This document shows, in pieces, positions 21,072 to 31,229 of a DNA stretch of 64,000 nucleotides. Location of the stretch: positions 3,348,001 to 3,412,000 of the forward strand of contig CP071493.1 of assembly GCA_017354895.1 (NCBI GenBank). The letters are read 5' to 3'. A model generated the notes under the pieces. The model searched no databases, had not been told where the DNA came from, and was given only the letters and a program-made list of their open reading frames with translations. A program made the translations under genes and the position numbers. The DNA is from Podospora comata (taxonomy: Eukaryota > Ascomycota > Sordariomycetes > Sordariales > Podosporaceae). The number at the start of each line of letters is the position of its first letter. Position 1 is the first letter of the stretch.

Positions 21072-22050
21072 ATGGGGTCTGTTGGAACAGGTACGCGAAA
21101 TAAGGTCTCTGGAGGGGAGGAGGAGGAGACGATCAATGTCTTGATCACCGGCTTTGCTGTAAGCTCACCTCATTCACTCCCCCGCACTTCTCTCACTCTC
21201 ACGATACCTATGCCATGAGTTTCGAACCACACACGGCCACCACATCTTCAATCCCACTGACCTTCTCCCCCCTCAGCCCTTCCGCACCAACTTCCCCATC
21301 AACCCCTCCTGGGAAATCGCCAAATCCCTCCCCGAGTACCTCCCACCCCCACCAACCCCCTTCAGAGGCATCCCGGGCCACGTCCCTCCCCCCGGCACCG
21401 CCATAGGAACCATCCCCCCAAATCCCACCAACCCCCCAATCCCCCTCCCCAAAGTCCGCCTCCTGGTCCACCCCTCCCCCATCCACGTAGGCTACCGCGC
21501 AGTCCGCAACCTCGTCCCCTCCCTCTGGCACCTCGACTCTCCCTCCACCCCCAAAATCGACCTAGCAGTCCACATCGGCATGGCCGGCCCAAGAGGCTTC
21601 TACTCCATCGAGCGCCGGGCCCACAAATCAAACTACACCATGGGCGACGTAGACAACAACCTCCTCTCCGACCTCGACGACGAATCCGCCCCCCACCCAT
21701 GGCAAGACCTCCCGGAAGAGCTCCTCTCCGACCTCGACATGGAAGACGTCTTGCAAAGATGGAGAGACCACTCCCCGCCCTACTCCGACTTGAGAATATC
21801 CGAAGATGCCGGGCACTACCTCTGCGATTTCATCTACTACAGCAGTCTGGCGCATCTGGTCAAGAATAACCCTCACGAAAGGAAGAGGGTCGTCTTCTTG
21901 CATGTGCCTAGTGAGGCTAGCCCCGCGTGGGTCAAGGTCGGGAGGGAGTTGTGTCTCAGTTTGGTGAGGGGGATGGTGGAGAGTGAGGTTGTTAGGAGGG
22001 AAAGGGGGTTGAAGGTGGAGGACCACCAGGAAGAAGTGGGGGAGTTGTAA
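21072..22050 (+). CDS. Pyroglutamyl peptidase I-like cysteine protease (peptidase C15)
   Basis: Two exons (21072-21158 and 21277-22050) give 286 residues. The family N-terminus NVLITGFAPFRTNFPINPSWE is restored exactly across the intron (GTAAGC ... CCTCAG). The catalytic triad candidates are Glu in GFYSIERRAH, Cys in SEDAGHYLCDFIYY and His in VVFLHVPSEAS, all in the expected order. The enzyme class removes N-terminal pyroglutamate from peptides. At 286 residues it is longer than bacterial Pcp (about 215), with insertions at the Pro-rich segment (PPPPTPFRGIPGHVPPPG) and the acidic LSDLDDES region, as is common in fungal members. The sense strand is extremely C-rich up to about 21830 and G-rich after that. 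Confidence 0.9.
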
Positions 22051-22721
<671 letters not shown>

Positions 22722-23810
22722 TCACCCTTCCCCCCAATCCCTAAACCCAGCCCCCTCTCCATCCCGATCAAGCATATACCCAAACCTCTCCTTTTCCCGT
22801 TTCAACAACCCAGGCAAGTCCTCATTCCCCTCCACCCGTTCATACTCCTCCCCCACCCTATCCCACAAATCTTTTCCCATCCTCACCCGCTCCACCATCC
22901 TCTGCTTATCCCTAAAAACATCCTGATTCATCCCCGCATGCGAAAAACTCTTCATCTTCGTCAACATCTCCCCCATAGTCTCAAAACAACTGCTACAATG
23001 CCAGGCCGCGTTCTTGAGCCTACCCATCTCCCAGTATTTCCTCCACCACGGCCCATCCCCCACCCTTAGATCATTTGGTAGGAGCGTGTTGGCTCCTAGG
23101 TAGTACGTTGCCTGGGGGTGGGGCCATTCCTTGCCCACGTGGAGGTATTGGAAGCTGTAGTAGTAAAACCTCGAGGAGAGGGTCAACCGGCGGGGGAAGG
23201 AGCACTGCCGAAGCACGGAGAGGGTGGACGGGCGGGCGATTTCGTCAATATCTGCGATGACTAGGACGTCGTGAAGATTGGGAAAAAAGGGGCCGGAGAG
23301 GGAGGGGAAGACTTGCGTCAACATGGCGTTCCGTTGAAAGTCTTCAATGTTCCAGGTTGATTTTGGGGCAAAGTCCTCCGGGTAGGTTATTTCATGGTAG
23401 ATAATCTTGGACTTGTACCTCGCCATCGAGCTGGAGGGGTTGGCGAGGGCGGTTTTGAGGTGGAGGGGCTTGGGCAGGTTGGTAAAGGTTCGGGGTGACT
23501 CGACGACGACAAAATAGTCGACCTCGTTCCATGTGCTGTTTAGTCTTATCTCCAGCCAGTCGAGCTCGGTGTTGATCATGGTCAAATCGTAAACTTTTCG
23601 GGGAGGGGCCGAGCGGGATAATTGGGAAAAGGGTTTCCAGCCGTGGGGGCGGCATATTGTATCGTTCGTAATGTAGTAGGAGGTGAAGGCTCGGTAGAGG
23701 AAGTGGAGGGTCGTCAGGAAGAAGGCGATTTTGATGATGCGCCATAGACGTGGCCTTCGAAGCGCCATCCTGCTTCGTGGCTCTTTTCCGTCGTCGGAAG
23801 TCACGAGCAT
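22722..23810 (-). CDS. GT17 family glycosyltransferase (MGAT3-like beta-1,4-N-acetylglucosaminyltransferase)
   Basis: Single exon, 362 residues from ATG 23810 (MLVTSDDG); an internal ATG at 23768 is possible and the frame stays open upstream to 24095. A type II membrane anchor (IIKIAFFLTTLHFLYRAF) follows the basic N-terminus. GT17 hallmarks are KVYDLTMINTELDWLEIRLN, VDYFVVVESPRTFT, the DxD-bearing VLVIADIDEIARP, FYYYSFQYL and the late AWHCSSCF with SHAGMNQD. Animal MGAT3 adds bisecting GlcNAc to N-glycans. Fungi lack that glycan type, so the acceptor here is unknown and the call is family level only. It probably resides in the Golgi. Its 3' part is G-rich in sense, its 5' part C-rich. Confidence 0.85.
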   Translation of the reverse strand: MLVTSDDGKEPRSRMALRRPRLWRIIKIAFFLTTLHFLYRAFTSYYITNDTICRPHGWKPFSQLSRSAPPRKVYDLTMINTELDWLEIRLNSTWNEVDYFVVVESPRTFTNLPKPLHLKTALANPSSSMARYKSKIIYHEITYPEDFAPKSTWNIEDFQRNAMLTQVFPSLSGPFFPNLHDVLVIADIDEIARPSTLSVLRQCSFPRRLTLSSRFYYYSFQYLHVGKEWPHPQATYYLGANTLLPNDLRVGDGPWWRKYWEMGRLKNAAWHCSSCFETMGEMLTKMKSFSHAGMNQDVFRDKQRMVERVRMGKDLWDRVGEEYERVEGNEDLPGLLKREKERFGYMLDRDGEGAGFRDWGEG

Positions 23811-24207
23811 GGTCGGAGTACGCTTCAGTCTGGGCAATCCACGTAATCCTCCCAGCAGTCTCTTGCTGACTCTTGGCTGCTGCTTTGGCTGGAAACACGA
23901 TAAGAAATGCTGGCGCAGCATTCTTTGATAATGTGCGTGGCCAGTGCTTGTGGCACCATGTGCCACAGGAACCTTCATTTTTAGCGGCTGGTACGGAGGG
24001 CTCAAATGGAATGCAGCTGTCGGAAAGGGTAAAAAGTAAAGGTCAGGATGTTGTAAACACCAGAGAAGGCCCGGGAAAACTGTGAATAGCTTCACTTACA
24101 CACAAATCCAGACTGACAAGGGTCCCCATGTTGCACTGCAACTTCACTCCTCGGACTCCACAGTCCGACGGGATGTTTTATTGTCTTGACCCTAACCCTG
24201 TTTGGCG
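23811..24207. other. Intergenic region between two minus-strand genes
   Basis: It holds the leader of the GT17 gene and the 3' flank of the kinase-like gene. It contains GACCCTAACCCTG at about 24189-24201, resembling two telomere units. No separate gene was seen. Confidence 0.55.
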
Positions 24208-25215
24208 CTACAACCTTTTGTACCACAACCTCCTCACCTCACTTTCACGTTTGTCTCTGTCTGTATAAAACCATTCTGGAAGCCAGTCTTGAAAGTCTCT
24301 TTGTGAGCCTGGGTCTGCAGCAAAGGTAATCCCATCAATATTGGGCGGTGGCCTTGGTGGGCTCGTTCGTGAGAATACTCTTGCGGTGTTAAAGTCGAAT
24401 ATCACAGCTCGTAGTGACGGGCTTTCCATGTTTCCAGTAAACAGAATGTTGCGTGGTGAAAAGTCGCCTTGTGATACCCCTGCTGTCTTGAGCTTCAGGT
24501 ATGACTTTACAGCGCACACATACGAGTAAACGCGGGCGTCGTCTGAGGCGGGCACCTGCTTGCTGTCAATCAACTCCTTCATGGTTGTTGACCCATTGAG
24601 AAACTCCATGAGAATCAATGGTACAGTCCTGGTGTAGATGACACCATCAACAACGAGCTTGATCTTGAAAGAGAAGGACCCAAAGTATTCTGGGTAGCAT
24701 CCCCTGATGCTTTCTTTCTCATGGCGTGTCTCGTATGCCTGGAGGTCCTCATAAGCAGCAGCCTCAACGCTGTGGTCGCGTGCTGCAGACCAGACAACGT
24801 CCGTGAGCAGGCCAATATCTGTACTCCAGTAGTTGTAGTATAAGGGGTCGTAGATTTTGGCGACGTAGCATATGGTGTTGAGGTCGTTGTCCCAGTGGCA
24901 TGCTACAATTTGAGGCCCAACGCCATCGCCGCCGCGGATCACCGAATCGATGACCAAATATGGTCCTGAACTCGAAAGCTCAGGGGAGGATGAGGAACCT
25001 GGCAGTCCATCGGGCTCGAGACCTTTGATGCAAAATCGAGTTTGCGAGTACTTTTGAATATCGGCGTGGCATTCAAAGGCCTTGGGACCAGAAACCCCCC
25101 TATAAGCCTGGCCGCCGAATGGAGGGAGAGGAGTGTACGGCTGAACTGCGAGTTTGAAGCCGGCGATATAAGGACAAGGTGGCTTCTCATGGTTGACTGG
25201 AGTTTCCGAGCCCAT
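24208..25215 (-). CDS. Protein kinase-like / phosphotransferase-fold protein of unknown function
   Basis: Single exon from ATG 25215 (MGSETPVNHEK), 335 residues. The N-terminal half contains VCYVAKIYDPLYYN, a plausible VAIK-type lysine strand, and AAAYEDLQAYE, a plausible alphaC-Glu helix. The C-lobe has LILMEFLNG (hinge), AGVSQGDFSPRNILF (catalytic loop) and AVIFDFNTARV (metal loop). The catalytic loop has Gln-Gly-Asp in place of His-Arg/Gly-Asp, and the metal loop is DFN rather than DFG. The catalytic Asp, the loop Asn and the metal Asp are all retained, so activity is possible. Similar proteins are abundant and uncharacterised in filamentous fungi. It is divergent from the riboflavin synthase gene 454 bp away. 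Confidence 0.75.
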   Translation of the reverse strand: MGSETPVNHEKPPCPYIAGFKLAVQPYTPLPPFGGQAYRGVSGPKAFECHADIQKYSQTRFCIKGLEPDGLPGSSSSPELSSSGPYLVIDSVIRGGDGVGPQIVACHWDNDLNTICYVAKIYDPLYYNYWSTDIGLLTDVVWSAARDHSVEAAAYEDLQAYETRHEKESIRGCYPEYFGSFSFKIKLVVDGVIYTRTVPLILMEFLNGSTTMKELIDSKQVPASDDARVYSYVCAVKSYLKLKTAGVSQGDFSPRNILFTGNMESPSLRAVIFDFNTARVFSRTSPPRPPPNIDGITFAADPGSQRDFQDWLPEWFYTDRDKRESEVRRLWYKRL

Positions 25216-25669
25216 TGTATTCGAGCAAACAAAAGAATTAAAAAAAACTCTCTTGGGGGGCACCCTCGATATCGCGGGGTAAATTGGAGGCTGCTAAAGT
25301 CTCCACAAGAGCTTCATGCGGGGTCCTCCAATTGACTCGACGATTTCATGAACCATTGCCCCTGAGACAGAATTCTCCTTTTGGTCTTCATACGATCTGG
25401 AGGCGAAGAAGCACATCGTTCTCATCACATATCCAAGAAATTGGTAAGCCTTACCCACTGCTCACAAACCTTCCAACATCTTCCTTTGCCGACTGCCGAA
25501 AACGGACCCCCTTCCGGGATCGTAGCTTAAAGAGCTCGGGGCCGGCAACCCCCACCACTCATCACCAACCTCACTTCATCTCATCTGACCTCTCACACTC
25601 GGCCAAGCTCACAACCTTTACCGACCACAACTCTGACATCTCACCAGTTTCACATCTCCAACCGCCAAA
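25216..25669. other. Divergent promoter region
   Basis: Shared by the kinase-like gene and the riboflavin synthase gene. The last 100 bp before 25670 are pyrimidine-rich leader (CTCACC/CATCTC repeats). No gene was seen. Confidence 0.6.
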
Positions 25670-26415
25670 ATGTTCACCGGCATCGTAGAAGAAATCGGCG
25701 GTACATCCCCTCCCCTCCCCTTATCCCCCCTCAGCTAACCCCCCCCTCAGAAGTAACCACCCTCAACACCACCTCCCCAGACGGCGGCACAACACTGACC
25801 ATCACCCTCCCCCCCACCTCCACCCTCCTATCCGACTGCCACCTAGGCGACTCCATCGCCATCAACGGCGTCTGCCTAACAGTAACAACCTTCCTCCCCC
25901 AATCTTTCACAGTCGGCATAGCCCCCGAAACCCTCCGCCTCACCAACCTCGGCTCCCTCACCCCCTCCTCCCGCGTCAACCTAGAGCGCGCAGTGCGCGC
26001 AGACACCCGCATGGGAGGGCACTTTGTCCAAGGCCACGTCGACACCACCGCCACCATCCTCTCCAAGACCCCCGATGGCAACGCCATCACTTTCCGTTTT
26101 GCCCCCAAAAATAAAGACGTTTTGAGATATGTGGTTTATAAAGGGTTTATCGCCTTGGATGGGGCGAGTTTGACCGTTACCAAAGTCAATGACGAGGAGG
26201 GCTGGTGGGAGGTCATGTTGATTGCTTATACGCAGGAAAAGATCGTGACGGCGGCGAAGGGCGTGGGCGAGACGGTGAATGTCGAGGTGGACATGACGGC
26301 AAAGTATGTCGAGAAGAGCATCCAGGGGTATTTGGCTGGTATGATGGAGGATGGGCAGGGGTTTCCTTGGTTGCAGAAGATGGTTGAGAGGATTGTTGCT
26401 CAGGGGTTTTCTTAG
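25670..26415 (+). CDS. rib5: Riboflavin synthase, alpha chain
   Basis: Two exons (25670-25700 and 25751-26415) give 231 residues. The 31-nt first exon encodes the invariant MFTGIVEEIG, and the 50-nt intron is the shortest in the window. Two tandem lumazine-binding barrels are visible: GDSIAINGVCLTVT with LERAVRADTRMGGHFVQGHVD, and later GFIALDGASLTVTKVND. The C-terminal trimerisation helix region ends VERIVAQGFS. It catalyses dismutation of two 6,7-dimethyl-8-ribityllumazine molecules to riboflavin, the last step of the pathway. Length and start match the family. The sense strand flips from C-rich to G-rich near 26100. Confidence 0.97.
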
Positions 26416-26651
26416 GGGGAAAACTAGAGGGGATGGGATGGGTAGGATAATTGTTTTGAGTCGGAAAGGATGAGGCGGGGTTGAATAAATCACATGTGCG
26501 AGGCGAAAAGTGACAGCAGGACATGTCATGATGTACGGCGTGGGGTTGCAATCTGTAGTGTAAAAGTGTATTAAAATAGCCTGTCGGGTATCAAATATAT
26601 ATCTCTCCCAAGACCCCAAAAACAGTTGTACAATGTCCATGCTACACTCGA

Positions 26652-28646
26652 TCAAGCATCCCCCCAAACCTCAGCAAGCTTCTGGCTGATCTGTTTGCTG
26701 AATCTCTTCCTCCCAACCAGGTGATCCAACCGCGAAGCAACCATGTCAATCTTCTTCCTCCTGCCCTCCGGCCCAGAACCGCACTGTTCATAAGCCTCAA
26801 TAAAGTCCCGCGGCGTCTTCCACACCTTTTGTATCTCCATCGCTTTCTCACCCGTGACACCCCTCGTAACCATCAACATTTTCAAAAACAAATCCCTCAG
26901 CGTCATCATCCCCGACTTGGAACAAAGCGAAGAAAACGCCGGGTAGCTGATATGGTGACCAATCTCTGGCTGCTTTCCCCGCAGATCCTTCATCAGCGGC
27001 AGGTAATTATTGGCAGTAAGAACATTAGTCGGAATGACATGCAACGGCTTCCCCTCATGCATGTTCTGCAGCATCTGTGTCATCGAAACCAAATACCGGA
27101 TCGTGTCGCCAATCTTTTGCGTCTTCTTCAAAAAGAAGCCATCAACCACCTGAATAGACGCAATAGCCGACTGAACCATCTCTTCACTTCTCTGCAGCCG
27201 GCTCTGGTCCATGGAGATCTCTTCGATAAGGTAGATGACATTCTTGATTCCTGAGCGCCTCAGGCGGAATTTCTGTTCATGAAAGCGACCATCCTTGATG
27301 CTCCCAATAAGATCATCAAGACGTTTCCGTTCTACAATCCAATCCAGGACCACCTCATCTCCTTCAGCCCCCATGCGTGAAAGCCATCCGGGCTGCTTGC
27401 ATTTGGCGACCCAGAGGACGTCTCCTAGTTCCATGGCACGGGAAATGGGTCGAATTCCTTTTTTGGTGAGTTCCTCTTGAAGGTAATTCCGGTCAGTCTT
27501 TGCTCGGATCTCGCGGTTATCCAGGACTAACTCGATGGTAAAGGTTCCGGGCGCCATCCGGATGGGTTTGAATGAGGGGAGGCTGGCATCGTCCGCCATT
27601 GCTCCCCCCTCAGCGACTACGTCCTTGAATTCATTGTCCATTTCTCTTTTCACAGAGCTTTGGACCTCAGTAGCCACGTCCTTCTGGTCTTCCTCGTCGT
27701 CGTCCAAAAGGATAACGGGGTTGGCGGCCTGTGAACGATACGTTGCTGACTGAGCTGGCCTGCTGGAAACCGTCGAATCAGTGGCTCCCAAAAAGCTGTT
27801 TGTGCCGCTAAGCTGGTTCAAAAACTCATCTCCGTCGTTTCCAGCCGAGAAATTGCTTCGAACGCCGGTGTTGATCCCTCTACCAAGATTGTCTCCAAGT
27901 ACAGCCGAGCCAGACGCGCTGCCGACCCTATCGTTCCGGGAACCAATAGCACTACCACCCGAGTCTTCGGTCTTGGGGACATCACCCCGAGCAGCAGCTA
28001 CTTCTCGGACTCGTGCAGCAACCTCCCATCCCTCATCTGAGAGCGCCCACCGCGTCACAGGCCGACCACGTTTGACCACAAGCTCTTTTGACTCCAGTGC
28101 CTTCATCGAAGCCCATGCTGTGTAGAACTTGATGGGATCGGACGGGACCGTGAACGAGGAATCGCTATAGGGTTGAGCGGCGGCCATAAGCTCCTCTTTG
28201 GACATGCCCGGCATTGCCGCATTTCTATCTTGCCCCGCCAACACGAGCATCAGCGCAAAAGCTCCCGAGCGATACTGAGGGACATAAGTCCTTGCTTGTC
28301 TTGCAGGTGCAGCCCTCCTTAATGCCGGTGCCGGTGTGGCACCATCATCTTGGTCTTCTCCCGGCAGGTGAACCACCCGCTTCCGCTTAGGGACCATTGG
28401 CATACCGTGCCCATTCTCCTCGCAATGCTTCCGGAGCTGCTGGGTGAGACGCTCGCAGAGCTTGGGACCGAAGCCCTTCAGCTGTTGACACTGAGAAGGG
28501 TGCTGGAACTTCATCGGGCATCTTTTGAGCGAGTCGTATGCGTGCTTGTAGGTAATCACACTTTTCGAGTTTCTCTCTTTGGCCGTATCCCACCATTTTT
28601 TCACCCAGCCAAGCCAGAGGGGGTTGGCACATGTAGACTCCGACAT
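26652..28646 (-). CDS. mus81: Crossover junction endonuclease Mus81
   Basis: Intronless, 664 residues from ATG 28646 (MSESTCANPLWLGWVKKWW). The N-terminal helix-hairpin-helix domain (KHAYDSLKRCPMKF, LKGFGPKLCERL) is followed by a winged-helix-like region (SDPIKFYTAWASMKALESKELVV ... RWALSDEGW). The XPF-type nuclease domain then has VLDNREIRAKTDR, the ERKRLDDLIGSIKDGRFHEQK active-site motif (ERKx3D) and a C-terminal HhH region. With an Eme1/Mms4 partner it cuts 3' flaps, replication forks and recombination intermediates. The frame stays open far upstream of 28646, but that extension translates a tandem repeat (FLVLFCF-type peptide) and is not protein-like, so the ATG just downstream of a TCTGCAG acceptor-like sequence is chosen. 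Confidence 0.95.
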   Translation of the reverse strand: MSESTCANPLWLGWVKKWWDTAKERNSKSVITYKHAYDSLKRCPMKFQHPSQCQQLKGFGPKLCERLTQQLRKHCEENGHGMPMVPKRKRVVHLPGEDQDDGATPAPALRRAAPARQARTYVPQYRSGAFALMLVLAGQDRNAAMPGMSKEELMAAAQPYSDSSFTVPSDPIKFYTAWASMKALESKELVVKRGRPVTRWALSDEGWEVAARVREVAAARGDVPKTEDSGGSAIGSRNDRVGSASGSAVLGDNLGRGINTGVRSNFSAGNDGDEFLNQLSGTNSFLGATDSTVSSRPAQSATYRSQAANPVILLDDDEEDQKDVATEVQSSVKREMDNEFKDVVAEGGAMADDASLPSFKPIRMAPGTFTIELVLDNREIRAKTDRNYLQEELTKKGIRPISRAMELGDVLWVAKCKQPGWLSRMGAEGDEVVLDWIVERKRLDDLIGSIKDGRFHEQKFRLRRSGIKNVIYLIEEISMDQSRLQRSEEMVQSAIASIQVVDGFFLKKTQKIGDTIRYLVSMTQMLQNMHEGKPLHVIPTNVLTANNYLPLMKDLRGKQPEIGHHISYPAFSSLCSKSGMMTLRDLFLKMLMVTRGVTGEKAMEIQKVWKTPRDFIEAYEQCGSGPEGRRKKIDMVASRLDHLVGRKRFSKQISQKLAEVWGDA

Positions 28647-29538
28647 AATGCGGCGACAAATGCGATCTGCAGACCAAAAAGGAAGGTCAAAAAAGAACAA
28701 GAAACAAAAAAGGACAAGAAACAAAAGAAAACAAGAAACAAAAAGAACAAGAAACAAAAAAGAACAAGAAACAAAAAAGAACAAGAAACAAAAAAGAACA
28801 AGAAACAAAAGAGAACAAGAAACAAAAGAGAACAAGAAACAAAAAAGAACAAGAAAACAAAAAAGAACAAGAAAACAAAAAAGAAAAGTCCCAAGGCAGG
28901 TTGACCGAGAAACAAAAAAAAAAAGTCGAAGCAAGGGGGAGCAATCAGACGGAACCCGAGGGGATGCAATCCATGAGGTTGATTGCGGGTTCTCAAGAGA
29001 GAAAAGCAATGCCTTGTTCAGAAAGACGCGTCGGGACCGCGCCCACAAAATCGCCAGACTGGCGCCAAGTCATGTGCTCGCTGCCAGGGGACCAGCTCAG
29101 GGCAAACTAACGTATGGCTAAGCATTTCAGCCAGATGCGAGCTATGCCTGATTCAGCTAGCGCACCTTCTATATTTGTGGTGGTGCAGCCCCGCCACTGC
29201 CCGCCTCGCATTTCAGTGACCTTCACCGACTGCTTCAGCACTGCCAGCCGCTGGAACACGAATCACTGGCCACTTCCCGGGCGGCACTGCAGCTTCAAGT
29301 GCGGGGCAGCAGCTCTGTCTCTCCCGATGAAACCTCACCTCCGGTGTGGACCCTGTTATGTTATCGGGCCTGACAAGGAAGCAAGCAGCTATCACAGTTT
29401 CCCCCCGATCGAGAATAAAATCCACAGCTCTTTTTTCCCTCCCTCCCCCCTTTTTTATTGTGTTAGTTCTTGGTTCAAGCATCGCCGTAGCAACAAACAT
29501 CTTCCACATCCTCACTTACAGCCCCAAACCCACCTACC
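28647..29538. other. Divergent promoter region with a minisatellite
   Basis: It lies between mus81 and the phosphoacetylglucosamine mutase gene. The mus81-proximal part holds the AACAAGAAACAAAAA repeat. The AGM1-proximal part ends in a CT-rich leader. No additional gene was seen. Confidence 0.6.
28689..28887. repeat. Minisatellite of about 16-17 bp, GAACAAGAAACAAAAAA unit
   Basis: Around eleven copies of GAACAAGAAACAAAAA(A) are present, with small substitutions (GGACAAG, AGAGAACAAG) and one-base length differences. In mus81 sense it is a T-rich pyrimidine-dominated tract 40-240 bp upstream of the ATG. Confidence 0.95.
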
Positions 29539-31226
29539 ATGAGCCACAACGAGCAGATCATCGCCGGCTCGGCGAAGCACCCAATTGTGCCCCAGCACTA
29601 CAGGTATGGCACCGCTGGCTTCCGCATGAAGGCCGACCTCCTCGAGGGCGTGACCTATCGTGTCGGCCTGCTCGCTGCCCTCCGCAGCCGCAAGCTCAAC
29701 TCCCAAGCCATCGGTGTCATGATCACAGCAAGCCACAACCCCGCCATCGACAACGGCGTCAAGATCGTGGACCCCATGGGCGACATGCTTGAGCAGGAGT
29801 GGGAGAGATATGCCACAGCTCTCGTCAACGCCCCGAGCGACAAAGACCTGGCCAAGATCTACAATGCTCTGGCCACCGACCTCAAGATCGATCTCGAGGC
29901 CCCCGCCAAGGTCATCTACGGCCGTGATACCCGACCTTCAGGCCACACCTTGGTCACCGCCCTCGCCGATGCCCTCGATGCAACCAATACCGAGCATGTC
30001 GACTACAAGATCCTCACCACCCCCCAACTCCATTACCTTGTGCGCGCCACCAATAGCGAAGGCACACCCGCCTCCTATGGCGAGGTCAGCGAAGTCGGAT
30101 ACTACAAGAAGCTCGCCGAGGCCTTTGTTCGGACTATGAAGGGCAAGAGAATCCCTCAAGTCCTCCAAGTAGACTGCGCCAACGGCGTCGGCGGTCCCAA
30201 GCTCAAGGAATTCCTCAAGCACATCCCGCAAGACAAGGTCCCCTTCGAAGTCCAGGTTGTAAACGACGATGTCCTCCGCCCGGAGGTCCTAAACCTTGAT
30301 GTAAGCCCTTCCCCCCTCATCTCCGAGACATTTTACCTCTCCTAACCCCTTTTCCGTCCTCACAGTCCGGCGCCGACTACGTCAAAACAAAGCAACGTGC
30401 TCCCCCCATTCCTAAACCCCAACCCGGCCTGAGATGCTGCTCCCTCGACGGCGACGCCGACCGCCTAATCTACTACTGGCACGATCCAGAGACCAGCGTC
30501 TTCGTCATGCTCGACGGCGACCGCATCTCTTCGTTGGCCGCCTCCTTCATCGGCGACCTTGTCGAGTCTGCCGGTCTTCGAGACGAACTTCGCATCGGCG
30601 TAGTCCAAACCGCCTACGCCAACGGCGCAAGCACGCATTACATCACCCAACACCTGAAGCTCCCCGTCATCTGCACCCCCACGGGAGTAAAGCACCTCCA
30701 CCACGTAGCCCAGGGCTTTGACGTGGGAGTCTACTTTGAGGCCAACGGCCACGGCACCGTCCTCTTCTCCCTCGACGCCATCAACGCCTTCAAGAAGACC
30801 ACCCCCCAATCCCCCGCCCAGAAGGAAGCCTTGGACACCTTGGCTGCCTTGACGGATCTGATCAACCAGACCGTCGGTGACGCTATTTCGGATATGCTTC
30901 TTGTGGAAGTTATTCTGGCGCACAAGAACTGGAACCTGAGGGACTGGGCTTTGACATATCAGGATCTGCCGAACAGACTTGTCAGAGTGGAGGTGGCGAA
31001 CAAGGATGTTTTTAGGACGACGGATGCAGAGAGGAGGCTTTCTCATCCGGAGGGGTGCCAGGCCGAGATTGACCAGGAGGTGAAGAAGTTTAAGGATGCG
31101 AGGTCGTTTGCCAGGGCTAGCGGGACGGAGAATGCGATGAGGGTTTATGCCGAGGCGGCGACGAGGTCGGAGGCGAATGAGCTTGCGGACAGGGTGGCTG
31201 GGATTGTGAGTCGGTGGGGTGTTTAG
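29539..31226 (+). CDS. agm1: Phosphoacetylglucosamine mutase (AGM1/PCM1)
   Basis: Two exons (29539-30300 and 30366-31226) give 540 residues. Motifs in order are RYGTAGFRMKA, the catalytic phosphoserine loop GVMITASHNPAIDNGVK (Ser in TASHNP), the Mg2+ loop CSLDGDADRLIYY after the intron, the sugar-binding FEANGHGTVLF, and the phosphate-binding FARASGTENAMRVYAEA. It interconverts GlcNAc-6-phosphate and GlcNAc-1-phosphate, feeding UDP-GlcNAc for chitin, N-glycans and GPI anchors. The expected family length is about 540. The start has a good context (CTACCATGAG). Composition switches from C- to G-rich near 30840. The stop TAG is followed in the same frame by another long open frame. Confidence 0.96.
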
Positions 31227-31229
31227 TTG

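Noticed and set aside
28650-29048. Upstream extension of the Mus81 frame by about 130 codons
   Set aside because: It translates the minisatellite as FLVLFCF-type repeats and is not protein-like; the family N-terminus begins at the chosen Met.
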